Assembly (NCBI GenBank): GCA_023429265.1
Contig: JAEYVS010000207.1
Coordinates: 1 to 10,803 of the forward strand
From: Bacteroidota bacterium
Lineage (GTDB): Bacteria > Bacteroidota > Ignavibacteria > Tepidaquicellales > Tepidaquicellaceae
Length of the DNA: 10,803 nt
Reading direction: 5' to 3'
Both the position numbers and the translations under genes were made by a program. Shown piece by piece: positions 1-7,469 of this stretch (the first letter of the stretch is position 1; each line of letters opens with the position of its first letter). The notes beneath the pieces are model-generated. The model was not told where the DNA came from. It ran no database searches and saw only the letters and a list, made by a program, of their open reading frames with translations.

Positions 1-1233
1 GATAATGGTATTACCTGGTCAAACCAGGTCACGATATCTACAGATCTCCTCGAAAGGGCTACTACTCATTCGGATGGCGATCCTTCAAGTCCCTTTTATG
101 GAAGAACCTACGCCGCGTGGGTCAAGTTTACTCCTCCATATCCCATTAGTTTATCGTATACGACTTCAGGAGGACAAAGCTGGACAACACCTATGGCAAT
201 CAATAACCCACAACAAAGATGTTATGGGGGAGAGCTTGCAGTCGGTTTAGGTGGAAGGTTATCTATTACATGGGCAGGTGTACAGAATACTTCTCCATTT
301 ACTGAGATTCACGTTGGATTTGCTTCTTCTACAACAGGAGGTCAGTCATTTAATGTTACAGAGAATGCATTTAATATGAATGGCATACAGGGCTTTCTTC
401 CCGATAAAAACGGTATAAGAGTTAATGGTCTTCCAAGGATAGCAGTAGACAATACTACCGGTCCGAGATCGGGTTGGATTTATATTGTCACGACCCAAAA
501 GAACCTTGCTCCTGCGGGAACAGATCCTGATATTATCCTTAACCGTTCAACTGACGGGGGACAGACCTGGCAGTCTGCTGTCAGAGTCAATCAGGACCCT
601 CTGAATAACGGTAAGACCCAGTTTTTTCCTGCTCTGACAGTCGATCACGAAGGCGGTTTGAACATAATTTATTATGATGACAGGATGACAACTAATGATT
701 CTTCAGGAGTCTATCTTTCACGCTCAACTGATGGAGGCTTTACTTTTCAGGATCATATAATTAGTAATCATAACTTTGAGCCGCGTCCCATTAGCGGTGG
801 CGGACAGGGCTACCAGGGCGATAATATTTCCATTACTTCATTGGGAGATGTCCTGTGGGCTACCTGGATGGATAATTCCATAAATGATAATTACCAGATA
901 TGGGCTGCTCCCATCGATATTAATAGCATTAGCGTTAATAACATTGGAACTCAGATACCGGGAGTATTTGAGCTGAAACAAAATTATCCCAATCCTTTCA
1001 ATCCTTCTACAAAGATAGGATATGACATCAAAAAAGCCGGAATTGTTACTCTGAAAGTTTATGATATGAATGGAAAAGAGATTTCCGAATTGGTAAATAA
1101 AAATCATCAGCCGGGTTATTATGAAGTTGATTTTGCGGCTGGTATTACCGGAAATTTATCTTCGGGAGTTTACTTCTATACAATACAGACAGGGGAGTTT
1201 AAGCTGACAAAATCTATGGTACTTTTGAAGTAG
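1..1233 (+). CDS. Secreted Asp-box (BNR/sialidase-fold) repeat protein with T9SS sorting domain, 5' partial
   Basis: The reading frame is open from base 1 to the TAG at 1231-1233, so the true start lies upstream of the window; the ATG at 193 is internal. Asp-box-like motifs (S/T-x-D/N/S-G-x-T/S-W/F) occur at about 1-18, 160-183, 325-351, 547-570 and 724-747, the last two being the canonical S-T-D-G-G form. Such motifs sit in beta-propeller blades of sialidases and many other extracellular proteins. The C-terminal part, from NYPNPFNPST at 982 to the final K-S-M-V-L-L-K, is a type-A T9SS sorting domain, so the protein is probably exported across the outer membrane and processed or anchored there. 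No sialidase Arg triad or RIP motif is visible, so I assign no enzymatic activity. It converges on the next gene. Domain and secretion calls are firm; the substrate or ligand is unknown. Confidence 0.85.
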   Translation, partial: DNGITWSNQVTISTDLLERATTHSDGDPSSPFYGRTYAAWVKFTPPYPISLSYTTSGGQSWTTPMAINNPQQRCYGGELAVGLGGRLSITWAGVQNTSPFTEIHVGFASSTTGGQSFNVTENAFNMNGIQGFLPDKNGIRVNGLPRIAVDNTTGPRSGWIYIVTTQKNLAPAGTDPDIILNRSTDGGQTWQSAVRVNQDPLNNGKTQFFPALTVDHEGGLNIIYYDDRMTTNDSSGVYLSRSTDGGFTFQDHIISNHNFEPRPISGGGQGYQGDNISITSLGDVLWATWMDNSINDNYQIWAAPIDINSISVNNIGTQIPGVFELKQNYPNPFNPSTKIGYDIKKAGIVTLKVYDMNGKEISELVNKNHQPGYYEVDFAAGITGNLSSGVYFYTIQTGEFKLTKSMVLLK

Positions 1234-1253
1234 AACGATTTTTTTACATTTTC

Positions 1254-1299
1254 AAATGGTTTTATTGAACAGACTTATTTCAGTAAAACCATTTTTTTT
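1254..1299 (+). terminator. Rho-independent terminator for the plus-strand Asp-box gene
   Basis: Left arm AAATGGTTTTA (1254-1264) and right arm TAAAACCATTT (1284-1294) are perfect 11-base complements. The stem can extend through a U-G wobble (1265/1283) and two more pairs (1266/1282, 1267/1281), leaving a 13-base loop. The right arm runs into a T-tract at 1292-1299, as expected for intrinsic termination of plus-strand transcription. The right arm lies inside the coding end of the convergent minus-strand gene. On the minus strand the stem is followed only by a weak T-run, so two-way action is possible but less certain. Confidence 0.75.
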
Positions 1300-2606
1300 G
1301 TTTGTGTGATTTGATTTATTCCCTTCAATGGAGTTATGATTATCTTATAGTAGTATACCCCGCTTGTCATTCCTTCCGCGTTAAATAACATAGAGTGATT
1401 TCCCGAAGCCTTAAAACCGTTGTCATAGCTTCTGATCTCTCGTCCGTTAATGTCGTATATCTTCAGCTTTATAAACCCGCTTTCCCTGATATCGTAAGAA
1501 ATGGTTGTTGAAGGATTGAAAGGATTGGGATAATTTTGATATAAGTTGTGAGTAAATGGAATCTGGGGGTTATTCTCCACACCTACGCCTTTATTAATGT
1601 ATTTAATAATTGCACCATTCTCTCCGCACGCGTATCCATAAATCGAATCAGTGAATTGAATGTCATAAATAATTGAACTATCGGGAGAGTTTATGTCAAT
1701 CCAGTCTATACCGCTGTTAGTGGTATAAATGAACTTCTGTGCGAAGCCCAGGGGGGCCCATCCCTCGGATGCTGTACGGAATGATAAGGAGCTTGCAATC
1801 CCGTAAACATTCAGGCTTCGGTATTCCCAGCTCCGTCCGCCATCTGTTGATGTCACTATCCCCGAACCGTATTCAAAATCACCGCCCACCCCGATAATAT
1901 TCAGAGAATCAAAGAAATGCATTTCCTGTATAGGTTCAGGACCTACCGGTTCTGAAGTCCAGTTCTGTCCACCATTGGTTGTATTCCAGATAACTCCCGA
2001 AAGATCTATTATCCCTCCGCAGGCAAATCCATACATTGAATCAAAAAAGGTAAATTTTAATGGTGGAAACCCGGACGAAAATGAAGAGTCAATATGAGCG
2101 TTTTGCCATTTCTCTCCTCCATCTGTTGTAAAAACCAAAAAACCCGGATAACCTCCCATCCAGCCTGTTTGTGAATTAGCAAAATAGATCGTATTAATGT
2201 AGGTGTCTTCTTGTGGATAAAATGTATCAGACCAGGTTTGACCGCCATCGGTTGTATTATGGATCACGGTACCGAATTGTCCGCCACCCGAGCCAAATAG
2301 CTGCCACGAGAGAGCCCAGCCTGTATTCTCATTGAGAAAGAAAATATCAAGCATTCTATTTGTTACACGGCTGTCCTGAAGTACCCAGTTCTGTCCTCCA
2401 TTGGAAGTATGTAATATTACACCGGAATCTCCTACAACCCAACCTTTTAAACTGTCCAGGAAAAATACCCTGGATAGTTGTTCATCTACCCCGCTATCCA
2501 GAAAAATCCAGGATGACTCTGTTTGAGATTTCACGCCGGTATTCAGGCTCAAAACCATGAATATGCAAAATATTGTTTTTCTCGGTATTTTTGTAAGGAT
2601 GGACAT
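1275..2606 (-). CDS. Secreted Ycf48-like six-Asp-box beta-propeller protein with T9SS sorting domain (paralogue B)
   Basis: This 443-residue protein starts with a signal peptide (basic K6-K10, hydrophobic 11-21, likely cleavage near residue 28, S-Q). Six Asp boxes lie at residues 67, 118, 160, 209, 253 and 295, each after a G-W/G-F/G-Y-type strand (for example G-W-V-V-G-D-S-G at 55-62), the pattern of Ycf48/plant photosystem II assembly-factor propellers. A seventh blade-like strand near 323-335 has no Asp box. NYPNPFNPST at 358-367 opens a type-A T9SS sorting domain ending K-K-M-V-L-L-K. In non-photosynthetic bacteria such proteins are usually exported cargo of unknown ligand; nothing here implies photosystem assembly. 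The ATG shares one base with the stop of the upstream paralogue, and I see no strong Shine-Dalgarno sequence, so translation is probably coupled. Confidence 0.88.
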   Translation of the reverse strand: MSILTKIPRKTIFCIFMVLSLNTGVKSQTESSWIFLDSGVDEQLSRVFFLDSLKGWVVGDSGVILHTSNGGQNWVLQDSRVTNRMLDIFFLNENTGWALSWQLFGSGGGQFGTVIHNTTDGGQTWSDTFYPQEDTYINTIYFANSQTGWMGGYPGFLVFTTDGGEKWQNAHIDSSFSSGFPPLKFTFFDSMYGFACGGIIDLSGVIWNTTNGGQNWTSEPVGPEPIQEMHFFDSLNIIGVGGDFEYGSGIVTSTDGGRSWEYRSLNVYGIASSLSFRTASEGWAPLGFAQKFIYTTNSGIDWIDINSPDSSIIYDIQFTDSIYGYACGENGAIIKYINKGVGVENNPQIPFTHNLYQNYPNPFNPSTTISYDIRESGFIKLKIYDINGREIRSYDNGFKASGNHSMLFNAEGMTSGVYYYKIIITPLKGINQITQTKKMVLLK

Positions 2607-2608
2607 TA
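2604..2608 (-). promoter_or_regulatory. One-base stop/start overlap (TAATG), likely translational coupling
   Basis: Read on the minus strand, the TAA stop of the upstream propeller gene (2608-2606) shares its last A with the ATG of the downstream one (2606-2604). The sequence just upstream has no good purine-rich ribosome site, so re-initiation by ribosomes finishing the first gene is the simplest way to translate the second. This places the two paralogues on one transcript. Confidence 0.7.
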
Positions 2609-3919
2609 CTTTATTAATACGAATTTTTTAGTTTCTGAGTGAATATTCCCGCCTGATGCAGGATCCGATACTTGTAAATTATAATAATAAACACCTGATG
2701 TAAAGTCACTTAGGTCAAGATTTACTGCATAACTGCCTGCAGGTTTAAATCCCTGGTCGGCAATTTTAATTTCTTTACCAAGCATGTTAAATATTCGCAG
2801 CTTTACCTCACCCGGTCTTTTCGTATCATACCTGATGGTAGTAGCCGGATTAAAGGGATTTGGATAGTTTTGGTAAAGACTGAATAACCCTGGTATTTCC
2901 GAACTAATGTTTGTTATGTTTATCAATTCAGAGTTATATTTTAATACCGTACCCTTTTCTCCTACGGCAAATCCATTTCTCGGGTCGGTGAAAACTACAT
3001 CATAAATTTCAAGGCTGTCAGGTGTGGAAATTGTCTGCCAGGTATCTCCCGAATCAAGGGTGTACATGAATTTTCTTTCGAATCCCAGTGGTGACCATCC
3101 CTCAGCTCTCGTCCGGTAGGAAAGCGCTGAAGCAAAACCGAAAATGCCGAGGACTTCATATTCCCAGTTTAAGCCGCCGTTTGTAGTTCGTATGATGCTC
3201 GAACCAAAGTCAAAGTCACCTCCAACAGACTGTATGTTTAATGAATCGAAGTATACTATCCCAAAATATGGCTCAGAGCCAAGGACGCTTCCGCCTGTTA
3301 CAGACCAGTTCATTCCGCCATTTGTAGATTTCCAGACTACACCGGATATGTCGTTTGCTCCGCCTATTGCAAATCCAAAATTATCCGAATAAAAACTAAT
3401 CTCAAAGACAGGAAATCCGGAAAAGATTGTAGAATCAGGGAAGGTATTAAACCAGTTGTCTCCGCCGTTTGTTGTTTTAATGATCTTTCCGTTATCCCCG
3501 CCTGCCCATCCTGTCATATTGTTTATGAAATGTATGGCATAATAAAACTGATTGGTATCCTGGTATAAGTAACTATTCCAGTTGTCTCCGCTGTTTGTGG
3601 TTTTTAGCATAATAGGAAAATAACCTGATTTTGTGAATCTGAACCCAGTCGCCCATCCCGTGTTATTATCGATGAAAAAAATACCCCAAAGCTTATCATC
3701 TAACCCGGTTTCCTGCTGGATCCAGTTCTGTCCACCGTTAGTTGTATGGATTATCACTCCCGAATCACCGGCTGCCCAGCCGCTCAGACTGTCGATAAAG
3801 CTTAGATTGCTCAATCTTTGATTAGTTGGTGATGTTTGTTTCAGCCAGTATTCCTGCCCAAATCCATTTAAAGGCGCGAATATTGCTAAAATAAGTATTA
3901 TGCGGTAAATCCGGATCAT
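2606..3919 (-). CDS. Secreted Ycf48-like six-Asp-box beta-propeller protein with T9SS sorting domain (paralogue A)
   Basis: This 437-residue protein has a signal peptide (hydrophobic 5-17, likely cleavage near G21-Q22). Asp boxes sit at residues 59, 107, 149, 198, 245 and 287, with G-W-A-A-G-D-S-G and G-W-A-G-G-D-N-G strands before the first and third. NYPNPFNPAT at 351-360 starts the type-A T9SS sorting domain, which ends K-K-F-V-L-I-K. It is a clear paralogue of the following gene: Asp boxes fall in nearly the same register, and patches such as A-E-G-W-S-P-L-G-F (272-280) match A-S-E-G-W-A-P-L-G-F there. It follows the VWA membrane protein gene by 56 bases and may share its transcript. The leader before the ATG is AT-rich without an obvious Shine-Dalgarno sequence. 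Export by T9SS is well supported; the ligand is unknown. Confidence 0.88.
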   Translation of the reverse strand: MIRIYRIILILAIFAPLNGFGQEYWLKQTSPTNQRLSNLSFIDSLSGWAAGDSGVIIHTTNGGQNWIQQETGLDDKLWGIFFIDNNTGWATGFRFTKSGYFPIMLKTTNSGDNWNSYLYQDTNQFYYAIHFINNMTGWAGGDNGKIIKTTNGGDNWFNTFPDSTIFSGFPVFEISFYSDNFGFAIGGANDISGVVWKSTNGGMNWSVTGGSVLGSEPYFGIVYFDSLNIQSVGGDFDFGSSIIRTTNGGLNWEYEVLGIFGFASALSYRTRAEGWSPLGFERKFMYTLDSGDTWQTISTPDSLEIYDVVFTDPRNGFAVGEKGTVLKYNSELINITNISSEIPGLFSLYQNYPNPFNPATTIRYDTKRPGEVKLRIFNMLGKEIKIADQGFKPAGSYAVNLDLSDFTSGVYYYNLQVSDPASGGNIHSETKKFVLIK

Positions 3920-3975
3920 TTGGTATAGTTTAAATAAAAGTTATAATTATCCGGAACATATGAAAGGGAAATAGA

Positions 3976-6078
3976 TTAAGGAAGATTATTCCTTTTACGG
4001 AAAAACCATTCTGTACACATTAATAGGATTATTATAGCCAGGAAATACGGATTTATGTTTAAGCTGAAATTTTTTAAAGATTCTATCTCGTCTCCTGATG
4101 ATTCGTTTATCGCGGCTATGATGCTGCTTATTTCGTCAGCTGTCATTCCTGTGAAATTTTGCCCGCCTGTTTCATTGGAAAGGGAAGCTAAAATAGAATT
4201 ATCTGCTCTCGTATCTTTAAATTCATAATTATTCTCACCGATAAGGAATCTGCCGCCGTCATCTTCGATAAATTCTCCCCTTATACTGAGATTTGCAGTG
4301 TAACTGTAATCTCCATCCTGTGGAATTTTAATGCCGCCTTCAAAAGTTGTGTTGTTTTTCTTTGAAAGTGTGATTTCCTCATTAAGGCCGTTTCCTGTTA
4401 CCCTTACTTTAATCTCCTCGCCGCCTGTAATGTCCGGATCGTTTAGTGTAGCGGTGAATCTCACTTCCTCGTATTTGGAATAAACTGGTCTAGTGGTTTC
4501 AATGAAGAATTTCTTTTGCCTGTCTTTATCAGCAATGTAAGCGGTTGTTGTTGACAGCAGGTAATTTAATACCTCTGCCCCGTTCGTTTTCCGGGGAGAC
4601 AACCTCCATTTATATAATCCGTGAACAAGCATTGCCGCCGAATGATTGTCTTCCGTGTTCTGAATAACAAAAGCCGGCTCGGAGGATGATGTCAATAAAA
4701 TCGTTTCCGAAGAGGGATTTGCCGAAAAAGTCGTTCCGCTTTTAAATACATTTGGAAGATTCCCCGCTGAGGAAAGAATCTCATTCCTGTTAAATGCCTC
4801 ATTGTCTATAAGGCTCACACTTTTTACACCCGTTTCGGATTCCGCGTCAGAATAATTGAATGCTCTGAATGGCAGCCTCTCCGAAAGAACATCCAGCTTT
4901 GCATAGTCTGTGTTTCTGCTCGCGAAGAAAAAAACGGCAGCTTTCGTATTATTTATTACATTCCCGATCTCGGACAGCACCTCGGGACTGCTCTCTGATA
5001 CAGGGTATCCGACAAGGATGAATACTCTGAATTGATTCAGGTCAGGGACACTTCCTTCGTAATAGGAGTTTACGCCCTTTTGAGTAAGGAATGTTGTCTC
5101 AAAATTCTGGATCTTTGATATTTCCTCTTTAATGAATGCGTAATCTGAACTTGGACCTCCGCTCAAAACCAAAACCTTGAAGCTGTTATCAACAAACTTA
5201 ATGAAAAATTCTTCATAATTATTCTTTTCAGTGATTTCGTCTCCTAACGGTATTATCTCAATCTTGTATTTCTTAACACCTGCTGTAAGGGATGTAACGC
5301 TGAAATCCACATTATAGATGATCTGCCCGGTGTTTACAACAACTTGTTGGGATGTGAGGATCTTATCCTCTTCGTAAAGGTTTACCGTTACCGTAGTATT
5401 GTAATTAAATGAGTTTATTTCAGCTTTTATCGGTACGCTGCTTTCAATGAAGGCAGATTTATTATAAAAAACATTTTTTACCACCAGGTCATTTTTTTGT
5501 GCTGTATCCCCGATCAGGATATAGTTTACCGGAGCGTTCATCGTTCTTGCAGTAAAAACAGGGTTGCCGCCTTCGTTTATTATTCCGTCTGATATTATGT
5601 TTATACTTGAAATGTTTCCCGCAGAAAATCTTTTTTCTGTTTCGATCAGCGCGGATGTTAGGTTAGTGGCGGTGTTATCTGTTTCAAAAAAGGTGATTGA
5701 ATCTCCGGCTTCTTCTCCGGCAGTCCTGGAGAAAAGGAAAAACCTGTTCTCGGAAATGTCGTTCTCTGTGTCGGTAAGAATGTTTTTATGGATACTGTCC
5801 GTTATAAGATACCTGTTTTCTATCTGCAGACTTTTTGAGTTGTCGATCAGAAAGATATTTACGGGTTCTATGTTTATCAAGGAGATGAATGAAATTACCG
5901 GAGATGAAAGCAAAAGCAGGATGAAAAAGATTGTCAGCCCGCGGGTGATTGTTAGGAAGATCTTTATTCCGCCCTGCACGGAAGACTTACGGTAGTAGTA
6001 TAAAGCAATTAAGACTGATACAATGATTATAATCGCGAAAAAAATAATATTGTATTCAGTCTTAATGAAAAAGTCCAT
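3976..6078 (-). CDS. Membrane protein with von Willebrand A (MIDAS) domain and probable GATase-like domain
   Basis: This 700-residue protein has two N-terminal membrane helices (about 9-29 and 41-69) and one C-terminal helix (about 676-691) followed by a basic tail. After the second helix comes a VWA domain (about 73-190) with a complete-looking MIDAS: D79-x-S81-x-S83, T138 in A-T-N-L-T-S-A-L, and D164 in I-I-S-D-G. Residues about 195-295 look like a beta-sandwich (CARDB-like). About 299-515 resembles the class-I glutamine-amidotransferase-like fold of large VWA membrane proteins (K-V-L-V-L-S-G-G-P at 301-309), without a recognisable catalytic Cys. A second beta-rich section spans about 525-620. 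With three helices, the large middle part and the C-terminal tail should lie on opposite sides of the membrane; I expect the middle to be periplasmic. No MoxR ATPase or BatA/BatB-type gene is adjacent. The domain architecture is reasonably supported; the cellular role is unknown. Confidence 0.75.
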   Translation of the reverse strand: MDFFIKTEYNIIFFAIIIIVSVLIALYYYRKSSVQGGIKIFLTITRGLTIFFILLLLSSPVISFISLINIEPVNIFLIDNSKSLQIENRYLITDSIHKNILTDTENDISENRFFLFSRTAGEEAGDSITFFETDNTATNLTSALIETEKRFSAGNISSINIISDGIINEGGNPVFTARTMNAPVNYILIGDTAQKNDLVVKNVFYNKSAFIESSVPIKAEINSFNYNTTVTVNLYEEDKILTSQQVVVNTGQIIYNVDFSVTSLTAGVKKYKIEIIPLGDEITEKNNYEEFFIKFVDNSFKVLVLSGGPSSDYAFIKEEISKIQNFETTFLTQKGVNSYYEGSVPDLNQFRVFILVGYPVSESSPEVLSEIGNVINNTKAAVFFFASRNTDYAKLDVLSERLPFRAFNYSDAESETGVKSVSLIDNEAFNRNEILSSAGNLPNVFKSGTTFSANPSSETILLTSSSEPAFVIQNTEDNHSAAMLVHGLYKWRLSPRKTNGAEVLNYLLSTTTAYIADKDRQKKFFIETTRPVYSKYEEVRFTATLNDPDITGGEEIKVRVTGNGLNEEITLSKKNNTTFEGGIKIPQDGDYSYTANLSIRGEFIEDDGGRFLIGENNYEFKDTRADNSILASLSNETGGQNFTGMTADEISSIIAAINESSGDEIESLKNFSLNINPYFLAIIILLMCTEWFFRKRNNLP

Positions 6079-6103
6079 TTACGTCATCTTTACAGGAACT
6101 ATG

Positions 6104-6141
6104 AAAACGCTCTACCAGAGCCTTCAGAGGCTGCGTAGAGC
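6104..6141 (-). terminator. Two-part hairpin after surA: terminator or attenuator
   Basis: Read on the minus strand, GCTCTAC (6141-6135) pairs with GTAGAGC (6115-6109). Inside, AGCCT (6132-6128) pairs with AGGCT (6123-6119) around a four-base loop, with a small 2/3 internal loop between the stems. The hairpin begins five bases after the surA stop and is followed by GTTTTC (6109-6104). It should stop or reduce transcription from surA into the VWA gene. The T-run is only four bases, so partial read-through is plausible. Confidence 0.6.
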
Positions 6142-6146
6142 CTTTG

Positions 6147-7439
6147 CTAAAATCTTATGTCCACATATACTGATTCACGAAGCTCATTGATCCAGTCTTC
6201 CATTTCCTTGCTTTCTTTAAAATATAAAGCATATTTTTTGATCTTCTCATAATCATCCGGATCTGAAAGTACCAGTGTATGTCCCGGAGAAAACTTATGC
6301 AGTTTAAGAATTTCGTAGCCGGAAATCTGGTCTTGTATTCCTATCCTGATTGGCTCGGATATCTCACCCGGTTCAAGGCCCTGCAATGCTTCCAGTTCTG
6401 CGCTGTCGAGTCCCGTGACCGCTACAAATCCAGCGTAGCCGCTGTCCGCGGCAGCTTCAGTACCCTGTGAATATTCAATTGCAGCCTGTTCGAATGTTAA
6501 TTCTCCAAGTTCTATGCGCGATTTTAGTGAGTTCAAAAACGAGATGCTTTCGATGTCTGATGATTCCAGCTTTGGAAAAGCAACCAGTATATGGCTCGCG
6601 GTACGGGTATCGCCGTCGATTTTATCCAGCTTAATTATGTGGTATCCGAATTGTGTCTCAATGGGTTCGGAGATTTCACCGACCTTCATGCTAAAAATCG
6701 CATCTTCGAATGGTCCTACAAAAACACCTTTACCTGCCGGTCCTAAAGAACCGCCGTTTGACGCGCTGCCCGGGTCATCTGAATTTCTCTGAGCAAGCAG
6801 CTCAAAACTCTCGCCGGAGCGTATGCTGTCGAGTATCGCCAAAGCTTCAAGTCTTGCCTGGTCTTTTTCAGCGTCCGAGATTTTTCTGGAAATATAGATC
6901 TGCGAAAGTTCATATTCATCGCTTGCTTCGGGAAGACTGTCCCTGTATGTCGTATAAAAATCCTGTACTTCCTTGTCAGAGACTTTTATTCCGCCGCGGA
7001 ATTTCTCTCTTTTTAATCTGTCCGCTCTTAGCTTTTTCTCGAGATCTTCCTTTAAAAGAAGTTTTATACGTCCTATCGACATCCCATATATTTCTTCGAG
7101 CTGGCTGACTGAACCAATTTGAGAAACAAGAGATTTTATCCGGAAATCCAGTTCCCTGTTAATGTCTTCTTCATTTATTTCTACGCTGTCCTGGACTGCT
7201 TTAGCATAAATGATCTTATCCGTAAGCATCTGCTGGAATATCTGCTGAGCGATCATTGGATTTATCTCAGCGATCTGGTTTTGCCTGGCATAAACCTGGA
7301 CCTGGTATTGAAAATCAGATTCAAGTATTACGTCATTTCCAACAACAGCGAGTATTCTGTCACCCTGCGGCTGCTGAGCATTCAAGGATGCAAACGATCC
7401 TGCAGCTAATATTATGGCTATTATAAACGTTTTTATCAT
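6147..7439 (-). CDS. surA: SurA-type periplasmic chaperone / peptidyl-prolyl isomerase
   Basis: This 430-residue protein has a clear signal peptide: hydrophobic 5-17 and A-x-A-like S-L-N-A at 18-21, then Q-Q. Residues 26-150 form the SurA-like helical chaperone domain, opening with R-I-L-A-V-V-G-N-D-V-I-L-E-S-D-F. A parvulin (PpiC) domain follows at about 176-272, with D-D-P-G-S-A-S-N-G-G-S-L-G and F-G-Y-H-I-I-K-L. A second one at about 279-382 begins S-H-I-L-V-A-F but lacks the N-G-G-D-L-G stretch (A-D-S-G-Y-A-G-F instead), so it is probably degenerate in catalysis. Length and order match E. coli SurA, which carries unfolded outer-membrane proteins across the periplasm. It lies 30 bases downstream of a parvulin lipoprotein gene, most likely in one operon. 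A purine-rich AGAGA stretch precedes the ATG. The family is firm; strict orthology to surA is inferred. Confidence 0.88.
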   Translation of the reverse strand: MIKTFIIAIILAAGSFASLNAQQPQGDRILAVVGNDVILESDFQYQVQVYARQNQIAEINPMIAQQIFQQMLTDKIIYAKAVQDSVEINEEDINRELDFRIKSLVSQIGSVSQLEEIYGMSIGRIKLLLKEDLEKKLRADRLKREKFRGGIKVSDKEVQDFYTTYRDSLPEASDEYELSQIYISRKISDAEKDQARLEALAILDSIRSGESFELLAQRNSDDPGSASNGGSLGPAGKGVFVGPFEDAIFSMKVGEISEPIETQFGYHIIKLDKIDGDTRTASHILVAFPKLESSDIESISFLNSLKSRIELGELTFEQAAIEYSQGTEAAADSGYAGFVAVTGLDSAELEALQGLEPGEISEPIRIGIQDQISGYEILKLHKFSPGHTLVLSDPDDYEKIKKYALYFKESKEMEDWINELRESVYVDIRF

Positions 7440-7469
7440 AATTATTGTCTCTGTTATTATCTCTTTGGC

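Noticed and set aside
193..195. ATG as start of the first plus-strand gene
   Set aside because: The same frame stays open to base 1 and encodes further Asp-box sequence (1-18 and 160-183), so the gene begins outside the window.
1..1233. Sialidase enzyme call for the first gene
   Set aside because: Asp boxes alone do not imply sialidase activity. No RIP motif, Arg triad or Tyr/Glu pair could be identified.
1275..3919. Photosystem II assembly (Ycf48) function for the tandem propellers
   Set aside because: The similarity is to the repeat type only. The T9SS tails and the lack of any photosynthesis gene in the window point to exported proteins instead.
5564..5995. Plus-strand open frame of 143 codons
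   Set aside because: It is antisense to the VWA and membrane-helix part of the minus-strand gene, has no domain of its own and no credible leader.
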